Assembly (NCBI GenBank): GCA_038217425.1
Contig: JBBQPM010000061.1
Coordinates: forward strand, 1-33,621
Direction: 5' to 3'
DNA from: JAIEPT01 sp038217425
GTDB taxonomy: Bacteria > Planctomycetota > Planctomycetia > Gemmatales > Gemmataceae
Length of the DNA: 33,621 bases
Shown here: positions 23,726 through 30,655 of the stretch, in pieces
How the letters are laid out: each line of letters begins with the position of its first letter
Numbering within the stretch: position 1 is the first letter of the stretch
Notes under the pieces: generated by a model
Databases searched by the model: none
The model's input: the letters and a program-made list of their open reading frames with translations, nothing else
What the model was told of the DNA's origin: nothing
Program-made: the position numbers and the translations under genes

Positions 23726-24145
23726 TTACGCATTCTGACGGCGGGCGATGAAGCGGCACCTGAACGGCATCTTGTACGCCACGCGCGCCAAACATTCCCG
23801 GGCCGCCGCCTCCGGCAAACCCGCCAACTCAAAAATCAACATGCCTGGCTTGACGACCGCGGCCCAAAACTCCGGTTCCCCTTTACCCTTACCCATACGG
23901 GTTTCGAGCGGGATGGCGGTGACCGACTTGTGCGGGAAAACCCGGATGTAGAGCCGACCTTCGCCGCGAGTGAAGTGAGCCGCGGTAACGCGACCCGCCT
24001 CGATCACTTCCGCGCTCAGCCAACCCCCCTCGAGAACCTGCAAGCCAAAATCGCCGAAGGCTACCGTGTTTCCACGCGTGGCGTTACCGCGTACTTTTCC
24101 GCGCTGGCTTTTTCGAAACTTTACGCGCTTGGGCATTTGCGGCAT
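23726..24145 (-). CDS. rplP: Ribosomal protein L16 (uL16)
   Basis: A 139-aa protein of the peptidyl-transferase/A-site region. Signatures are MPKRVKFRKSQRGKVRGNATRGNTVAFGDFGLQ and PHKSVTAIPLETRMGKGKGEPEFWAAVVKPG. The start at ATG 24145 (MPQMPKRVKF) has a GAGGTG Shine-Dalgarno 4 nt upstream; ATG 24136 lacks one at useful spacing. The first 62 nt overlap the end of rpsC in another frame, so its ribosome-binding site lies in rpsC coding sequence. Confidence 0.96.
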   Translation of the reverse strand: MPQMPKRVKFRKSQRGKVRGNATRGNTVAFGDFGLQVLEGGWLSAEVIEAGRVTAAHFTRGEGRLYIRVFPHKSVTAIPLETRMGKGKGEPEFWAAVVKPGMLIFELAGLPEAAARECLARVAYKMPFRCRFIARRQNA

Positions 24146-24785
24146 TTTGCACCTCTTCGGAGTCCAGGAAGTCTCCGTTGTTAATCCACACCTTGATCCC
24201 AATATTTCCTTGTGCCGTGCTGGCTTCGTGGAAGCCATAATCAATCCGGGCCCGCAACGTCGAAAGCGGGATGCTGCCGTCCATGGCGCTCTCGCAACGC
24301 GCCATTTCCGAACCGCCGAGCCGACCCGCGAGCTGCACACGGATCCCCCGGGCGCCCGCCTCCATCGTCTGGTCCATCGTCTTCTTCATGCTGCGACGAA
24401 AACTCTGACGCTTTTCCAGCTGTTCGCCGATATCCTCCGCGACCAACTGGGCGTCGGTCTCCGGATTATTGATCTCGACGGTTTTGACCTCGATGTGCCG
24501 ATGGCATAGCGTTTCGAGATCCTTGGTGAGCTTGTCGACCTCTTGACCCTTCTTACCGATGATCATGCCGACGCGAGCCGAGTAGATGAAGACCACAACC
24601 TTCTCGCGCGTCCGTTCGATGCGGATCTTCGAGATTCCCTGGCGATAACGTTTCTTGACGTAATCGCGGATGCGCAAATCTTCGATGAGCAGGTCGGCGA
24701 AGTCCTGCTTGTTCGCGAACCACGTGGACTTCCAGTCCAGCATGATGCCGGTGCGAAAAGACGTCGGATGAACTTTTTGACCCAT
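24084..24785 (-). CDS. rpsC: Ribosomal protein S3 (uS3)
   Basis: A 233-aa small-subunit protein at the mRNA entry site. The N-terminus is MGQKVHPTSFRTGI. The type II KH domain has ARVGMIIGKKGQEVDKL (GxxG loop), and the C-terminal domain has GARGIRVQLAGRLGGSEMARCESAMDGSIPLSTLRARIDYG and IGIKVWINNGD. The basic tail (EVQNAANAQARKVSKKPARKSTR) is encoded over the start of rplP. The start at 24785 was chosen for its invariant MGQKxHP; an in-frame ATG at 24794 exists. No strong Shine-Dalgarno is seen. Confidence 0.97.
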   Translation of the reverse strand: MGQKVHPTSFRTGIMLDWKSTWFANKQDFADLLIEDLRIRDYVKKRYRQGISKIRIERTREKVVVFIYSARVGMIIGKKGQEVDKLTKDLETLCHRHIEVKTVEINNPETDAQLVAEDIGEQLEKRQSFRRSMKKTMDQTMEAGARGIRVQLAGRLGGSEMARCESAMDGSIPLSTLRARIDYGFHEASTAQGNIGIKVWINNGDFLDSEEVQNAANAQARKVSKKPARKSTR

Positions 24786-24869
24786 AACAATCATCCAAAC
24801 AAATAAGCCCACTGCGAGGCGGGGCGAAACACCACGACTCGCGTGGGACACAAACTTGATGCGGGAGGA

Positions 24870-25208
24870 TTACTCTTCGGGGGGCGTCTCCAGGACGACC
24901 ACGATGTGCGAGTATCGGCGCTTGATCGGGTAAGCCGTGCCGCGAGCGCGGGGCATGATCCGCTTCATCGTCGGCCCGCCGTCAATGCGCGATTCCTTGA
25001 CGATCAACTCGGTCGGGTCTGAGCCGCGGTCTTCCGCATTGCCCATCGCACTCTTGACGACCGCCTCGAGCAGCCGAGCGCTCTTGTTCGGATAGAACTT
25101 GAGCAATTGGACCGCTTCGTCCGCGTACCGACCGCGAATGAGCTGCGCGAAGGGGCGGATCTTTCGAGCCGACATATCCGAGTGTCTGTGAATCGCCTTG
25201 AAATCCAT
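24870..25208 (-). CDS. rplV: Ribosomal protein L22 (uL22)
   Basis: A 112-aa protein whose beta-hairpin lines the exit tunnel. Signatures are MSARKIRPFAQLIRGRYADEAVQLLKF, KSAMGNAEDRG and the hairpin region MKRIMPRARGTAYPIKRRYSHIVVVL. The ATG at 25208 follows GAGGTTGCG. It begins 24 nt after the 3' end of the initiator tRNA gene, so its mRNA 5' end may be made by tRNA processing. Confidence 0.97.
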   Translation of the reverse strand: MDFKAIHRHSDMSARKIRPFAQLIRGRYADEAVQLLKFYPNKSARLLEAVVKSAMGNAEDRGSDPTELIVKESRIDGGPTMKRIMPRARGTAYPIKRRYSHIVVVLETPPEE

Positions 25209-25232
25209 CGCAACCTCATACCAGCAAAAAAG

Positions 25233-25304
25233 TTCCGGGGGCAGGATTTGAACCTACGACCTCCAGGTTATGAGCCTGGCGAGCTACCACTGCTCCACCC
25301 CGGG
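25233..25304 (-). tRNA. Initiator tRNA-fMet (CAT anticodon), embedded between rpsS and rplV
   Basis: A complete 72-nt cloverleaf. The acceptor is CCCGGGG/CCCCGGA and leaves a C1-A72 mismatch, the mark of bacterial initiators. The D stem GAGC/GCTC has the A11-U24 pair. The anticodon arm is CCAGG-CTCATAA-CCTGG with CAT at 25270-25272. The T arm is GTAGG-TTCAAAT-CCTGC and the discriminator is A73. No CCA is encoded. Pair 29-41 is A-U, so the usual run of three G-C pairs in the anticodon stem is AGG/CCT. The D loop is 7 nt, shorter than in E. coli. Only 4 nt separate it from the rpsS stop, so it is probably cut from the ribosomal-protein transcript by RNase P. Confidence 0.95.
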
Positions 25305-25308
25305 ATGT

Positions 25309-25596
25309 TTACTTACCAGGCGCCGCCGACTTGGCTTTGCCGCCCGAATGACCTCGGAAAGTTCGCGTGGGCGAAAATTCGCCCAGCTTATGACCGATCA
25401 TATCTTCCGTTACGTACAACTTCGTAAACTGCCGACCGTTGTGAATCATGAACGTCACTTGCAGGAAGTCCGGGACGATCGTGCAGTCGCGCGCCCAAGT
25501 CTTGATCGGCTCGCGGCTGCCGGTCTTACGGGCCTTCTCGACTTTTGCGAAAAGTCTCTCGTCGACGTACGGACCTTTTTTCAGCGAACGACTCAT
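25309..25596 (-). CDS. rpsS: Ribosomal protein S19 (uS19)
   Basis: A 95-aa protein of the 30S head. It begins MSRSLKKGPYVDERLFAKVEK and has the signature FMIHNGRQFTKLYVTEDMIGHKLGEFSPTRTFRGHSG. Normal length. A 73-bp gap separates it from rplB. The initiator tRNA follows 4 nt after its TAA, a position normally taken directly by rplV. Confidence 0.97.
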   Translation of the reverse strand: MSRSLKKGPYVDERLFAKVEKARKTGSREPIKTWARDCTIVPDFLQVTFMIHNGRQFTKLYVTEDMIGHKLGEFSPTRTFRGHSGGKAKSAAPGK

Positions 25597-25669
25597 AACT
25601 TAACCCACTCCAGCGGAGCAACTATTGTAGAAACACGAACGTCAAACGGCCAGCCAATTTCTACGAACA

Positions 25670-26518
25670 CTATGCGTAATGGGGACCAGGACGACGTCGG
25701 CGAATGATCGCCTTGTTGGACGGTTTCCGTTTCTTGCGCGTCTTCCCCCCCTTGGCGAGCACGCCCGTGGGCGAGCAAGGATGGCGGCCGCCTGCGGTAC
25801 GTCCTTCGCCGCCGCCCATCGGATGGCTGACCGGATTCATCGCCGTGCCGCGGTTGTGGGGTTTGCGACCCTTCCAGCGACTTCGGCCTGCTTTGCCGAG
25901 CTTGACGTTCATGTGATCGGAATTGCCGACCGTACCGATGGTCGCACGGCATTCGGCGCTGACGCGACGAACTTCGCCGGACGGCATCGTGATCTGCGCC
26001 CAATCGCCTTCGCGAGCAGAGAGGGTGGCGGCCGTGCCGGCGCTGCGGCATACTTGCCCGCCGCGACCGGGCTGCATTTCGACGTTATGAATCGTCATAC
26101 CGAGCGGGATGCGTCTCAGCGGAATGCAGTTGCCCACGCGCGGCTCGACTTCAGCGCCGCTCTGAACCTTGTCGCCGGCCTTGAGGCCGTCGGGGGCGAG
26201 GATATATGTTTTTTGACCGTCGTCATACTGCAGCAGTGCGATACGGCAGCTGCGGTTGGGGTCGTATTCGATGGCAACGACGTTGGCGGCGACGTCGTCC
26301 TTGCGCCGACGAAAGTCGATGATGCGGTACATCTGCTTGTGTCCGCCCCCACGGAAGCGAACGCAGATGACGCCCTGATTGTTGCGTCCGCCCGAGCTGA
26401 CCTGCTTCGTGAGCAGCGACTTTTCCGGCTTCTTCTTGCGGTCCGTGATTTCGACGAAATCGCTGACGGAGCCGGCGCGACGGCCCGCTGAAGTCGGTTT
26501 GTATTGCCTGATACCCAT
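25670..26518 (-). CDS. rplB: Ribosomal protein L2 (uL2)
   Basis: A 282-aa protein needed for subunit joining and peptidyl-transferase structure. Segments are MGIRQYKPTSAGRR, GRNNQGVICVRFRGGGHKQMYRIIDFRR, NVEMQPGRGGQVCRSAGT and the conserved loop GTAMNPVSHPMGGGEGRTAGGRHP with the functionally important His. The start at ATG 26518 gives the standard N-terminus. A direct repeat (26557-26615) lies between it and rplW. Confidence 0.97.
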   Translation of the reverse strand: MGIRQYKPTSAGRRAGSVSDFVEITDRKKKPEKSLLTKQVSSGGRNNQGVICVRFRGGGHKQMYRIIDFRRRKDDVAANVVAIEYDPNRSCRIALLQYDDGQKTYILAPDGLKAGDKVQSGAEVEPRVGNCIPLRRIPLGMTIHNVEMQPGRGGQVCRSAGTAATLSAREGDWAQITMPSGEVRRVSAECRATIGTVGNSDHMNVKLGKAGRSRWKGRKPHNRGTAMNPVSHPMGGGEGRTAGGRHPCSPTGVLAKGGKTRKKRKPSNKAIIRRRRPGPHYA

Positions 26519-26556
26519 GACTGAACCCTTCCGCAAACGGCTTCTTCTTCGAAATA

Positions 26557-26615
26557 CCGGGGGGCTTACGCCACCCCGCTCGCCACATCGGGGGACTCAC
26601 GCCGCCCCGCTTGCC
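26557..26615. repeat. Direct tandem repeat inside the ribosomal-protein operon (rplW-rplB gap)
   Basis: 26557-26584 and 26589-26615 are two head-to-tail copies of GGGGGRCTYACGCCRCCCC plus GCTYGCC. The right-hand copy abuts the rplW TAG stop. It is related in sequence to the inverted repeat at 8818-8888. No terminator T-tract is present. Confidence 0.8.
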
Positions 26616-26933
26616 CTAAAAGAATTCGATCTTATCTTCCGGATGAAGCTTGACGATCGCCTTCTTCCAGTTGGCCAACTTCCCTTCCTTGAAACGATAG
26701 CGTCGCTTCTTGCCGAGCCGAAGCGCGGTGCGAACCTTTTCGACGCGTACGTTGAACAGTTCTTGGACCGCCGCCTTGATCTCGATCTTGTTCGCCCACA
26801 GGTTCACCTGAAAGGCGTACGCATTGTGGTTCGCCCGGGTCGACTGGTGGGTTCCTTTTTCGGTCACGAGGGGCGCCAGGATGACCTGGTGCGCCTCGAG
26901 TTTCGGTCCCATGGTTCGCTGACGAATGGCCAT
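26616..26933 (-). CDS. rplW: Ribosomal protein L23 (uL23)
   Basis: A 105-aa protein at the tunnel exit, the docking site for trigger factor and SRP. Signatures are LEAHQVILAPLVTEKGTHQS, YAFQVNLWANKIEIKAAVQELFNVRVEKVRT and the end HPEDKIEFF. The ATG at 26933 follows AAGGAG with 7-nt spacing. Its start overlaps no gene; the rplD stop lies 11 nt upstream. Confidence 0.96.
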   Translation of the reverse strand: MAIRQRTMGPKLEAHQVILAPLVTEKGTHQSTRANHNAYAFQVNLWANKIEIKAAVQELFNVRVEKVRTALRLGKKRRYRFKEGKLANWKKAIVKLHPEDKIEFF

Positions 26934-26944
26934 GACGGCACTCC

Positions 26945-27601
26945 TTATTTCCACTTCGCCGACTTGAACAACTCCTGGGCGGCCGACTTGGTGAGAAGGA
27001 GCCGCTTCGGACGGAGCACGTCGTAAGCATTGAACAATATGGTCGAGGCGACTTTCACGCCATTAATATTCCGCGCCGACTTGTAGATCGTCTGCTTCTC
27101 GTCGATTTCGCTCTTGGCGATGCCGATGAGGCAGGAGCCTTCGATCTTGAGGGCGCCCAGGATCTTGTTGACGGTCCTGGTCTTGATTTCCTTGAGGCCC
27201 AGATCGTCGATGATGACGGTCTCGGAATCTTGCAGTTTGCTGAGAATCGCCATGCGGGTGGCGGCCTGCACGGCCTTCTTGGGCAGATGGTATTCGTAGT
27301 CGCGTGGCTTGGGGCCTTTCGCGGTACCGCCGCCGCGGCGCTTGTTGGTGCGGCGCGGGCCGACGCGGGCGTTGCCGGTCCCCTTTTGGCGGAACAATTT
27401 CTTGGTGCTGCCGGCGACTTCTCCGCGGCGCAGGGTCGAGTGGGTGCCGGCACGCTGATTGGCTCGGTACATCAAAACGACGTCGTGCAGCAACTGCTTG
27501 TTGATCTCGCCGCCGAGGTCGGCCCGATCGATCTCCACCGACCCCACGGGCTCCCCCTGGGCGTTCAGCACTTGCAAATTCAAGGAGCTAGGCTCGGCCA
27601 C
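26945..27601 (-). CDS. rplD: Ribosomal protein L4 (uL4)
   Basis: A 218-aa protein whose extended loop reaches the exit tunnel. Segments are LLHDVVLMYRANQRAGTHSTLRRGEVAGSTKKLFRQKGTGNARVG, GGGTAKGPKPRDYEYHLPKK and the C-terminal KVASTILFNAYDVLRPKRLLLTKSAAQELF. The GTG at 27601 was chosen because AAGGGA lies 7-8 nt upstream; a TTG at 27631 is the alternative. In most bacteria rplC precedes it. Here the 160-bp gap to rpsJ holds only a terminator and a hairpin. In E. coli, L4 represses its own operon by attenuation in the S10 leader, which makes this leader worth testing. Confidence 0.95.
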   Translation of the reverse strand: MAEPSSLNLQVLNAQGEPVGSVEIDRADLGGEINKQLLHDVVLMYRANQRAGTHSTLRRGEVAGSTKKLFRQKGTGNARVGPRRTNKRRGGGTAKGPKPRDYEYHLPKKAVQAATRMAILSKLQDSETVIIDDLGLKEIKTRTVNKILGALKIEGSCLIGIAKSEIDEKQTIYKSARNINGVKVASTILFNAYDVLRPKRLLLTKSAAQELFKSAKWK

Positions 27602-27679
27602 GGCTTGATCCCTTTCCAAAAACTCCGTCAACTGCCCCGCGCAATTCCGGGACGGTTCAAACTATGAATCTTCCATGTG

Positions 27680-27701
27680 TTCGCCAAGTCGATTTGGCGA
27701 A
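27680..27701. promoter_or_regulatory. Perfect 8-bp hairpin in the rplD leader
   Basis: 27680-27687 and 27694-27701 (TTCGCCAA/TTGGCGAA) are exact complements with a 6-nt loop, right after the rpsJ terminator on the minus strand. The second arm supplies a TTGGCG that could act as a -35 box, with TAGTTT 17 bp on. That match is weak, so no promoter is claimed. It could be an L4 or other regulatory site. Confidence 0.4.
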
Positions 27702-27705
27702 GACA

Positions 27706-27749
27706 AACAAAAAACCCAGGTCGCATTTCCCCGAAGGAAGGCCTGGGTT
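27706..27749 (-). terminator. Intrinsic terminator between rpsJ and rplD
   Basis: On the minus strand AACCCAGG (27749-27742) pairs with CCTGGGTT (27720-27713) across a loop of about 21 nt that contains a smaller TTCC/GGAA stem, followed by TTTTTTGTTTG. It starts 12 nt after the rpsJ stop. It would make rpsJ a separate transcript, or act as an attenuator upstream of rplD. Confidence 0.82.
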
Positions 27750-27761
27750 GTGGGTTCGCGT

Positions 27762-28109
27762 CTAAGCGCTGGCAGCGCCGGAGCCTGACAGCACGCGAAT
27801 CTTGATATCGACGCCGGGCGGCAGGCTCAGGCCCTTGTTCAGCGCCTCGATCGTCTTGCCGGTTGGCTGCAGGATGTCGACCAGTCGCTTGTGCGTGCGG
27901 ATCTCAAACTGCTCGCGTGATTTACGGTCGATATGCGGGCTCCGCAAAACCGTGTAGCGTTCAATTCGGGTCGGCAGCGGAATGGGCCCGTGCACGATGG
28001 CGCCGGTCCGTTGCGCGGTGTCGACGATTTCCTTGGCGGTCCGATCGAGCACTTCGTGGTCGAAGGATTCCATGCGAATGCGAATTCGTTCGTTCGAAAA
28101 ACCAGCCAA
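27762..28109 (-). CDS. rpsJ: Ribosomal protein S10 / NusE (uS10)
   Basis: A 115-aa protein of the 30S head that also acts in NusB-NusE antitermination. Segments are NERIRIRMESFDHEVLDRTAKEIVDTAQRTGAIVHGPIPLPTRIERYTVLRSPHIDRKSREQFEIRTHKRLVDI. The start at TTG 28109 is supported by a strong AGAGAGGTGA Shine-Dalgarno 5-6 nt upstream and by the conserved NERIRIR just after it; the first ATG would cut these off. A good promoter lies 45 bp upstream and a terminator 12 nt downstream, so it looks monocistronic. Str-operon genes do not precede it. Confidence 0.96.
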   Translation of the reverse strand: MAGFSNERIRIRMESFDHEVLDRTAKEIVDTAQRTGAIVHGPIPLPTRIERYTVLRSPHIDRKSREQFEIRTHKRLVDILQPTGKTIEALNKGLSLPPGVDIKIRVLSGSGAASA

Positions 28110-28153
28110 CGTATCACCTCTCTGCCGCCAGATGCCAAAAAGTGGGAACCGAT

Positions 28154-28182
28154 ACCATAGTCGGCACGGCCCTTGCCGTCAA
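28154..28182 (-). promoter_or_regulatory. Sigma70-type promoter of rpsJ
   Basis: On the minus strand TTGACG (28182-28177) and TATGGT (28159-28154) are separated by exactly 17 bp. Transcription would start near 28147 and give a leader of about 38 nt to the rpsJ TTG. The -35 matches the consensus at 5 of 6 positions and the -10 at 4 of 6. Confidence 0.65.
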
Positions 28183-28276
28183 GGCGCCCGCGTAATTTCC
28201 TTTCCCGCAGGTTCTCTTTCGCGGCAAACTTCTCACAATGAGGGAAACTTCTTTCCATCTTTGCGGGATCACCTTC

Positions 28277-29263
28277 ATGCGCGAGTTTCAACTGTGCGGA
28301 CTGGGCAATGCCATCGTCGATATCTTTGTAGAAGTCAACGACGAGCAGTTCCGCTCGCTCGGCTTCGAACGAGGTTCCACACGCCTCGTGGAACTCGCGG
28401 AACAGACCGAGTTATTGACGCGTTTTCAGAAGGAAGACCCCCGTTTGGTCAGCGGCGGATCGGTCGCCAACTCCGTTATCGCGTTCACGCAGCTGGGCGG
28501 GCAGTCGGCGTTCATCGGCTGCGTCGGCGATGACCGCTATGGTCTTTTTTACGCGAGTGAATTCGAGCAGCTGCAAATCGCCATCGGCAACCCCGTCATC
28601 GTCAATCAAGCGACCGGCACCTGCGTGGTCATCGTCACGCCCGACGCTGAGCGTACCATGCGGACCTGCCTGGCGGTTTCCAGCCATCTATCGGCTCAAC
28701 ACGTCGATGAAGAGCGCATCAAGAATTCCGATTGGCTCTTCATCGAAGGGTACGTCTTCGCCAACCCCGCAACAGGGCAAACCGCGATTCTCGAGGCGAT
28801 TCGCCTGGCCAAGAAGCATGGCACGAGGGTCGCCGTCACCTGTTCGGAAGCGTTCATCGTTCACGTCTTCGGCGAGGCGCTGCAGGCGGCGCTCAAGGAG
28901 ACGGACTTGTTGTTCGCGAACGAGACGGAGGCGTGTGCCCTGGCCGGGACGAAGACCGCGGAGGAGGCGTTCCGCGCGCTCAAAACGCGCTTCCCGAGCC
29001 TGGTCGTCACGAACGGCCCGCACGGCGCGTACCTGGGGCACGGCTCGGAAACCTGCCACGTTCCGGCACTTCCGTGTGAGCCCCGGGATTTGACCGGAGC
29101 TGGGGATATGTTCGCGGGCGCTTTCTTGTACGGCCTCACGCACGGCCAATCGCTGGAAAAAGCCGGGAAAGGGGCGTGTGCGCTGGCGCACAAGGTGATC
29201 ACGCAAGTCGGGGCTCGGCTTCATCACGGGACGAAAGCAACCTGGCAGGAAGCCGTGAAGTGA
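28277..29263 (+). CDS. PfkB-family sugar/nucleoside kinase, adenosine-kinase-like
   Basis: A 328-aa ribokinase-fold enzyme that phosphorylates a sugar or nucleoside with ATP. PfkB signature 1 is in GGSVANSVIAFTQLGGQSAFIGCVGDD near 58-84. Signature 2 is DLTGAGDMFAGAFLYGL near 273-289, with the catalytic base Asp in GAGD. The N-terminus CGLGNAIVDIFVEV resembles adenosine kinases more than ribokinases or fructokinases. The ATG at 28277 is preferred over 28238 because the family begins there. It converges with a NupG-type nucleoside transporter whose stop lies 24 nt away, which supports a nucleoside substrate. Substrate specificity is inferred, not shown. Confidence 0.88.
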   Translation: MREFQLCGLGNAIVDIFVEVNDEQFRSLGFERGSTRLVELAEQTELLTRFQKEDPRLVSGGSVANSVIAFTQLGGQSAFIGCVGDDRYGLFYASEFEQLQIAIGNPVIVNQATGTCVVIVTPDAERTMRTCLAVSSHLSAQHVDEERIKNSDWLFIEGYVFANPATGQTAILEAIRLAKKHGTRVAVTCSEAFIVHVFGEALQAALKETDLLFANETEACALAGTKTAEEAFRALKTRFPSLVVTNGPHGAYLGHGSETCHVPALPCEPRDLTGAGDMFAGAFLYGLTHGQSLEKAGKGACALAHKVITQVGARLHHGTKATWQEAVK

Positions 29264-29287
29264 GTCGATCCGTGGGGTACCGGAGAT

Positions 29288-30496
29288 TCACGCGTCGGCC
29301 TTCGTGCGAAAGCCCAGTACGAACACAACCATCAGCGCACTCACGAGCGCGAGCGCCACGCAGAACGCCCGCGGATAGTCGTCGCCCACGTGCGTGCGCA
29401 GCCAACCGACCAGCAGGTTCCCCACCAACAGCCCAGCGCCGTTGACGACCAGGAAGACCCCCTGCATGCTGGCGCGAAAGTCGGGCTCTGCCTGGCGGTT
29501 GAAGAAAACCTGCCCCGCGATCAAGAAGCCCGTGATGTACAGGCCGTGCAGTCCCAGCGACGCGATTACCAACCCGAGCGGCTCTCCCCAGCTGAGCGCC
29601 GCGAGGGCGCCGAGCCATGCCGTCAGGCCTAGCAACATCGTCCGCTTTTGGCCCAGGGTCGTCAGCCAGAACGATAGCAGCCCCAGGCCCATGATCTCCG
29701 AACTCTGCGCGATCGTCAGCACCAGGAGCAGATCCGAACGGTCGAGCCCGAGCTTTTGCAAGAGCAGCGGCATCATCTGCATATTGAACGGCCAGGTGAC
29801 GTACGCCCCGAACAGGCAGACGCAGTAGACCGCGAACGTCGGCCGGCGCAAGAGCGCCAGCGCACGCAGCGGCGCATCGACGGAACGACGCAGCCAGCGG
29901 CCCTCGACCGGGACGGCGCTCGGCGTGGGCGGGGTGTGCGGCAACGTCAGGGCGTAAATCCCCTGGCTCCAGGTCAGGATCGCTCCGAAGCGCAGCGCGT
30001 CGCTGTACGAGAGACTTCCCGTCTGTTCGGGATGCACGTTGAACCACAGGGCCAAAAGCCAACTCGCCGCGACCCAGCCGACTGTGCCCCACATGCGAAT
30101 TTTACCGAACTCGCGTTCCGGATGCTCGAGATGGCGGAAGCTGAGCGACGTCCCCAGACTGAGGACGGGCATCTGGAACATCCAGTAAGCGAAAAACCCT
30201 ACGATTAGATTCGCGGGATGCTGCTGGTCGGCAAGCAGCCAAAGGCACGTGCCGGCAATTGCGGCGCAGCCTGCGATGCAGCGCTGCGCGGGGAACCAGC
30301 GGTCGGCGATTTGGCTCCAGACCAAAGGGGCGAGAATGGTGCTGAGGGCGTTGGTATTAAAAATCCAGGCGGCGTCGTACGGCGTGACGCCGAGATTCTT
30401 GAGGTGAGGGGCCAGGAGCGGAATCCACGCCCCCAACACTGCATACTGCACGAGCATCAGTAGAGACAGACGAAACCTGAGCAAGCGCCCTTCCAT
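29288..30496 (-). CDS. Nucleoside:H+ symporter, NupG-type major facilitator
   Basis: A 402-aa MFS transporter with 12 hydrophobic helices. LSLLMLVQYAVLGAWIPLLAPHL (TM1), RMWGTVGWVAASWLLALW and ALTLPHTPPTPSA match the NupG/XapB family pattern (RIWGTIGF..., LTLPHxP). This family imports nucleosides with protons at the inner membrane. The linker between TM6 and TM7 is the usual cytoplasmic loop. The ATG at 30496 has no obvious Shine-Dalgarno. The convergent adenosine-kinase-like gene would trap imported nucleosides as phosphates. Substrate range is inferred from family and neighbour. Confidence 0.85.
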   Translation of the reverse strand: MEGRLLRFRLSLLMLVQYAVLGAWIPLLAPHLKNLGVTPYDAAWIFNTNALSTILAPLVWSQIADRWFPAQRCIAGCAAIAGTCLWLLADQQHPANLIVGFFAYWMFQMPVLSLGTSLSFRHLEHPEREFGKIRMWGTVGWVAASWLLALWFNVHPEQTGSLSYSDALRFGAILTWSQGIYALTLPHTPPTPSAVPVEGRWLRRSVDAPLRALALLRRPTFAVYCVCLFGAYVTWPFNMQMMPLLLQKLGLDRSDLLLVLTIAQSSEIMGLGLLSFWLTTLGQKRTMLLGLTAWLGALAALSWGEPLGLVIASLGLHGLYITGFLIAGQVFFNRQAEPDFRASMQGVFLVVNGAGLLVGNLLVGWLRTHVGDDYPRAFCVALALVSALMVVFVLGFRTKADA

Positions 30497-30590
30497 CCGA
30501 GCCGGAAGCGTGAGCGACGAACTACGACCTGCCGTCGGGCTCGTCGCCCACGCTACCGGCTCGGTTTCGCGACGCCCCTGTTCCCGTAAT

Positions 30591-30599
30591 TGTTATAAT
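30591..30599 (+). promoter_or_regulatory. Extended -10 promoter of the dnaJ-rnpA-yidD unit
   Basis: TGTTATAAT is a perfect TATAAT with an upstream TGn extension. No good -35 hexamer is seen at 16-18 bp, which is usual for extended -10 promoters. Transcription would start near 30606, about 50 nt before the dnaJ start codon. Confidence 0.6.
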
Positions 30600-30655
30600 G
30601 GAGAAGTCGTTTGCGAAAAAGGTGCATCGTCCCCCCGTTGGAACCCGACCCCTCT

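Noticed and set aside
27640..27690. Promoter for rplD (TTGGCG, 17 bp, TAGTTT)
   Set aside because: The -10 matches only 3 of 6 positions, so I left it as a remark and did not call a promoter.
27602..27761. A remnant of rplC
   Set aside because: The gap is far too short for a gene of about 210 codons and no frame resembles L3.
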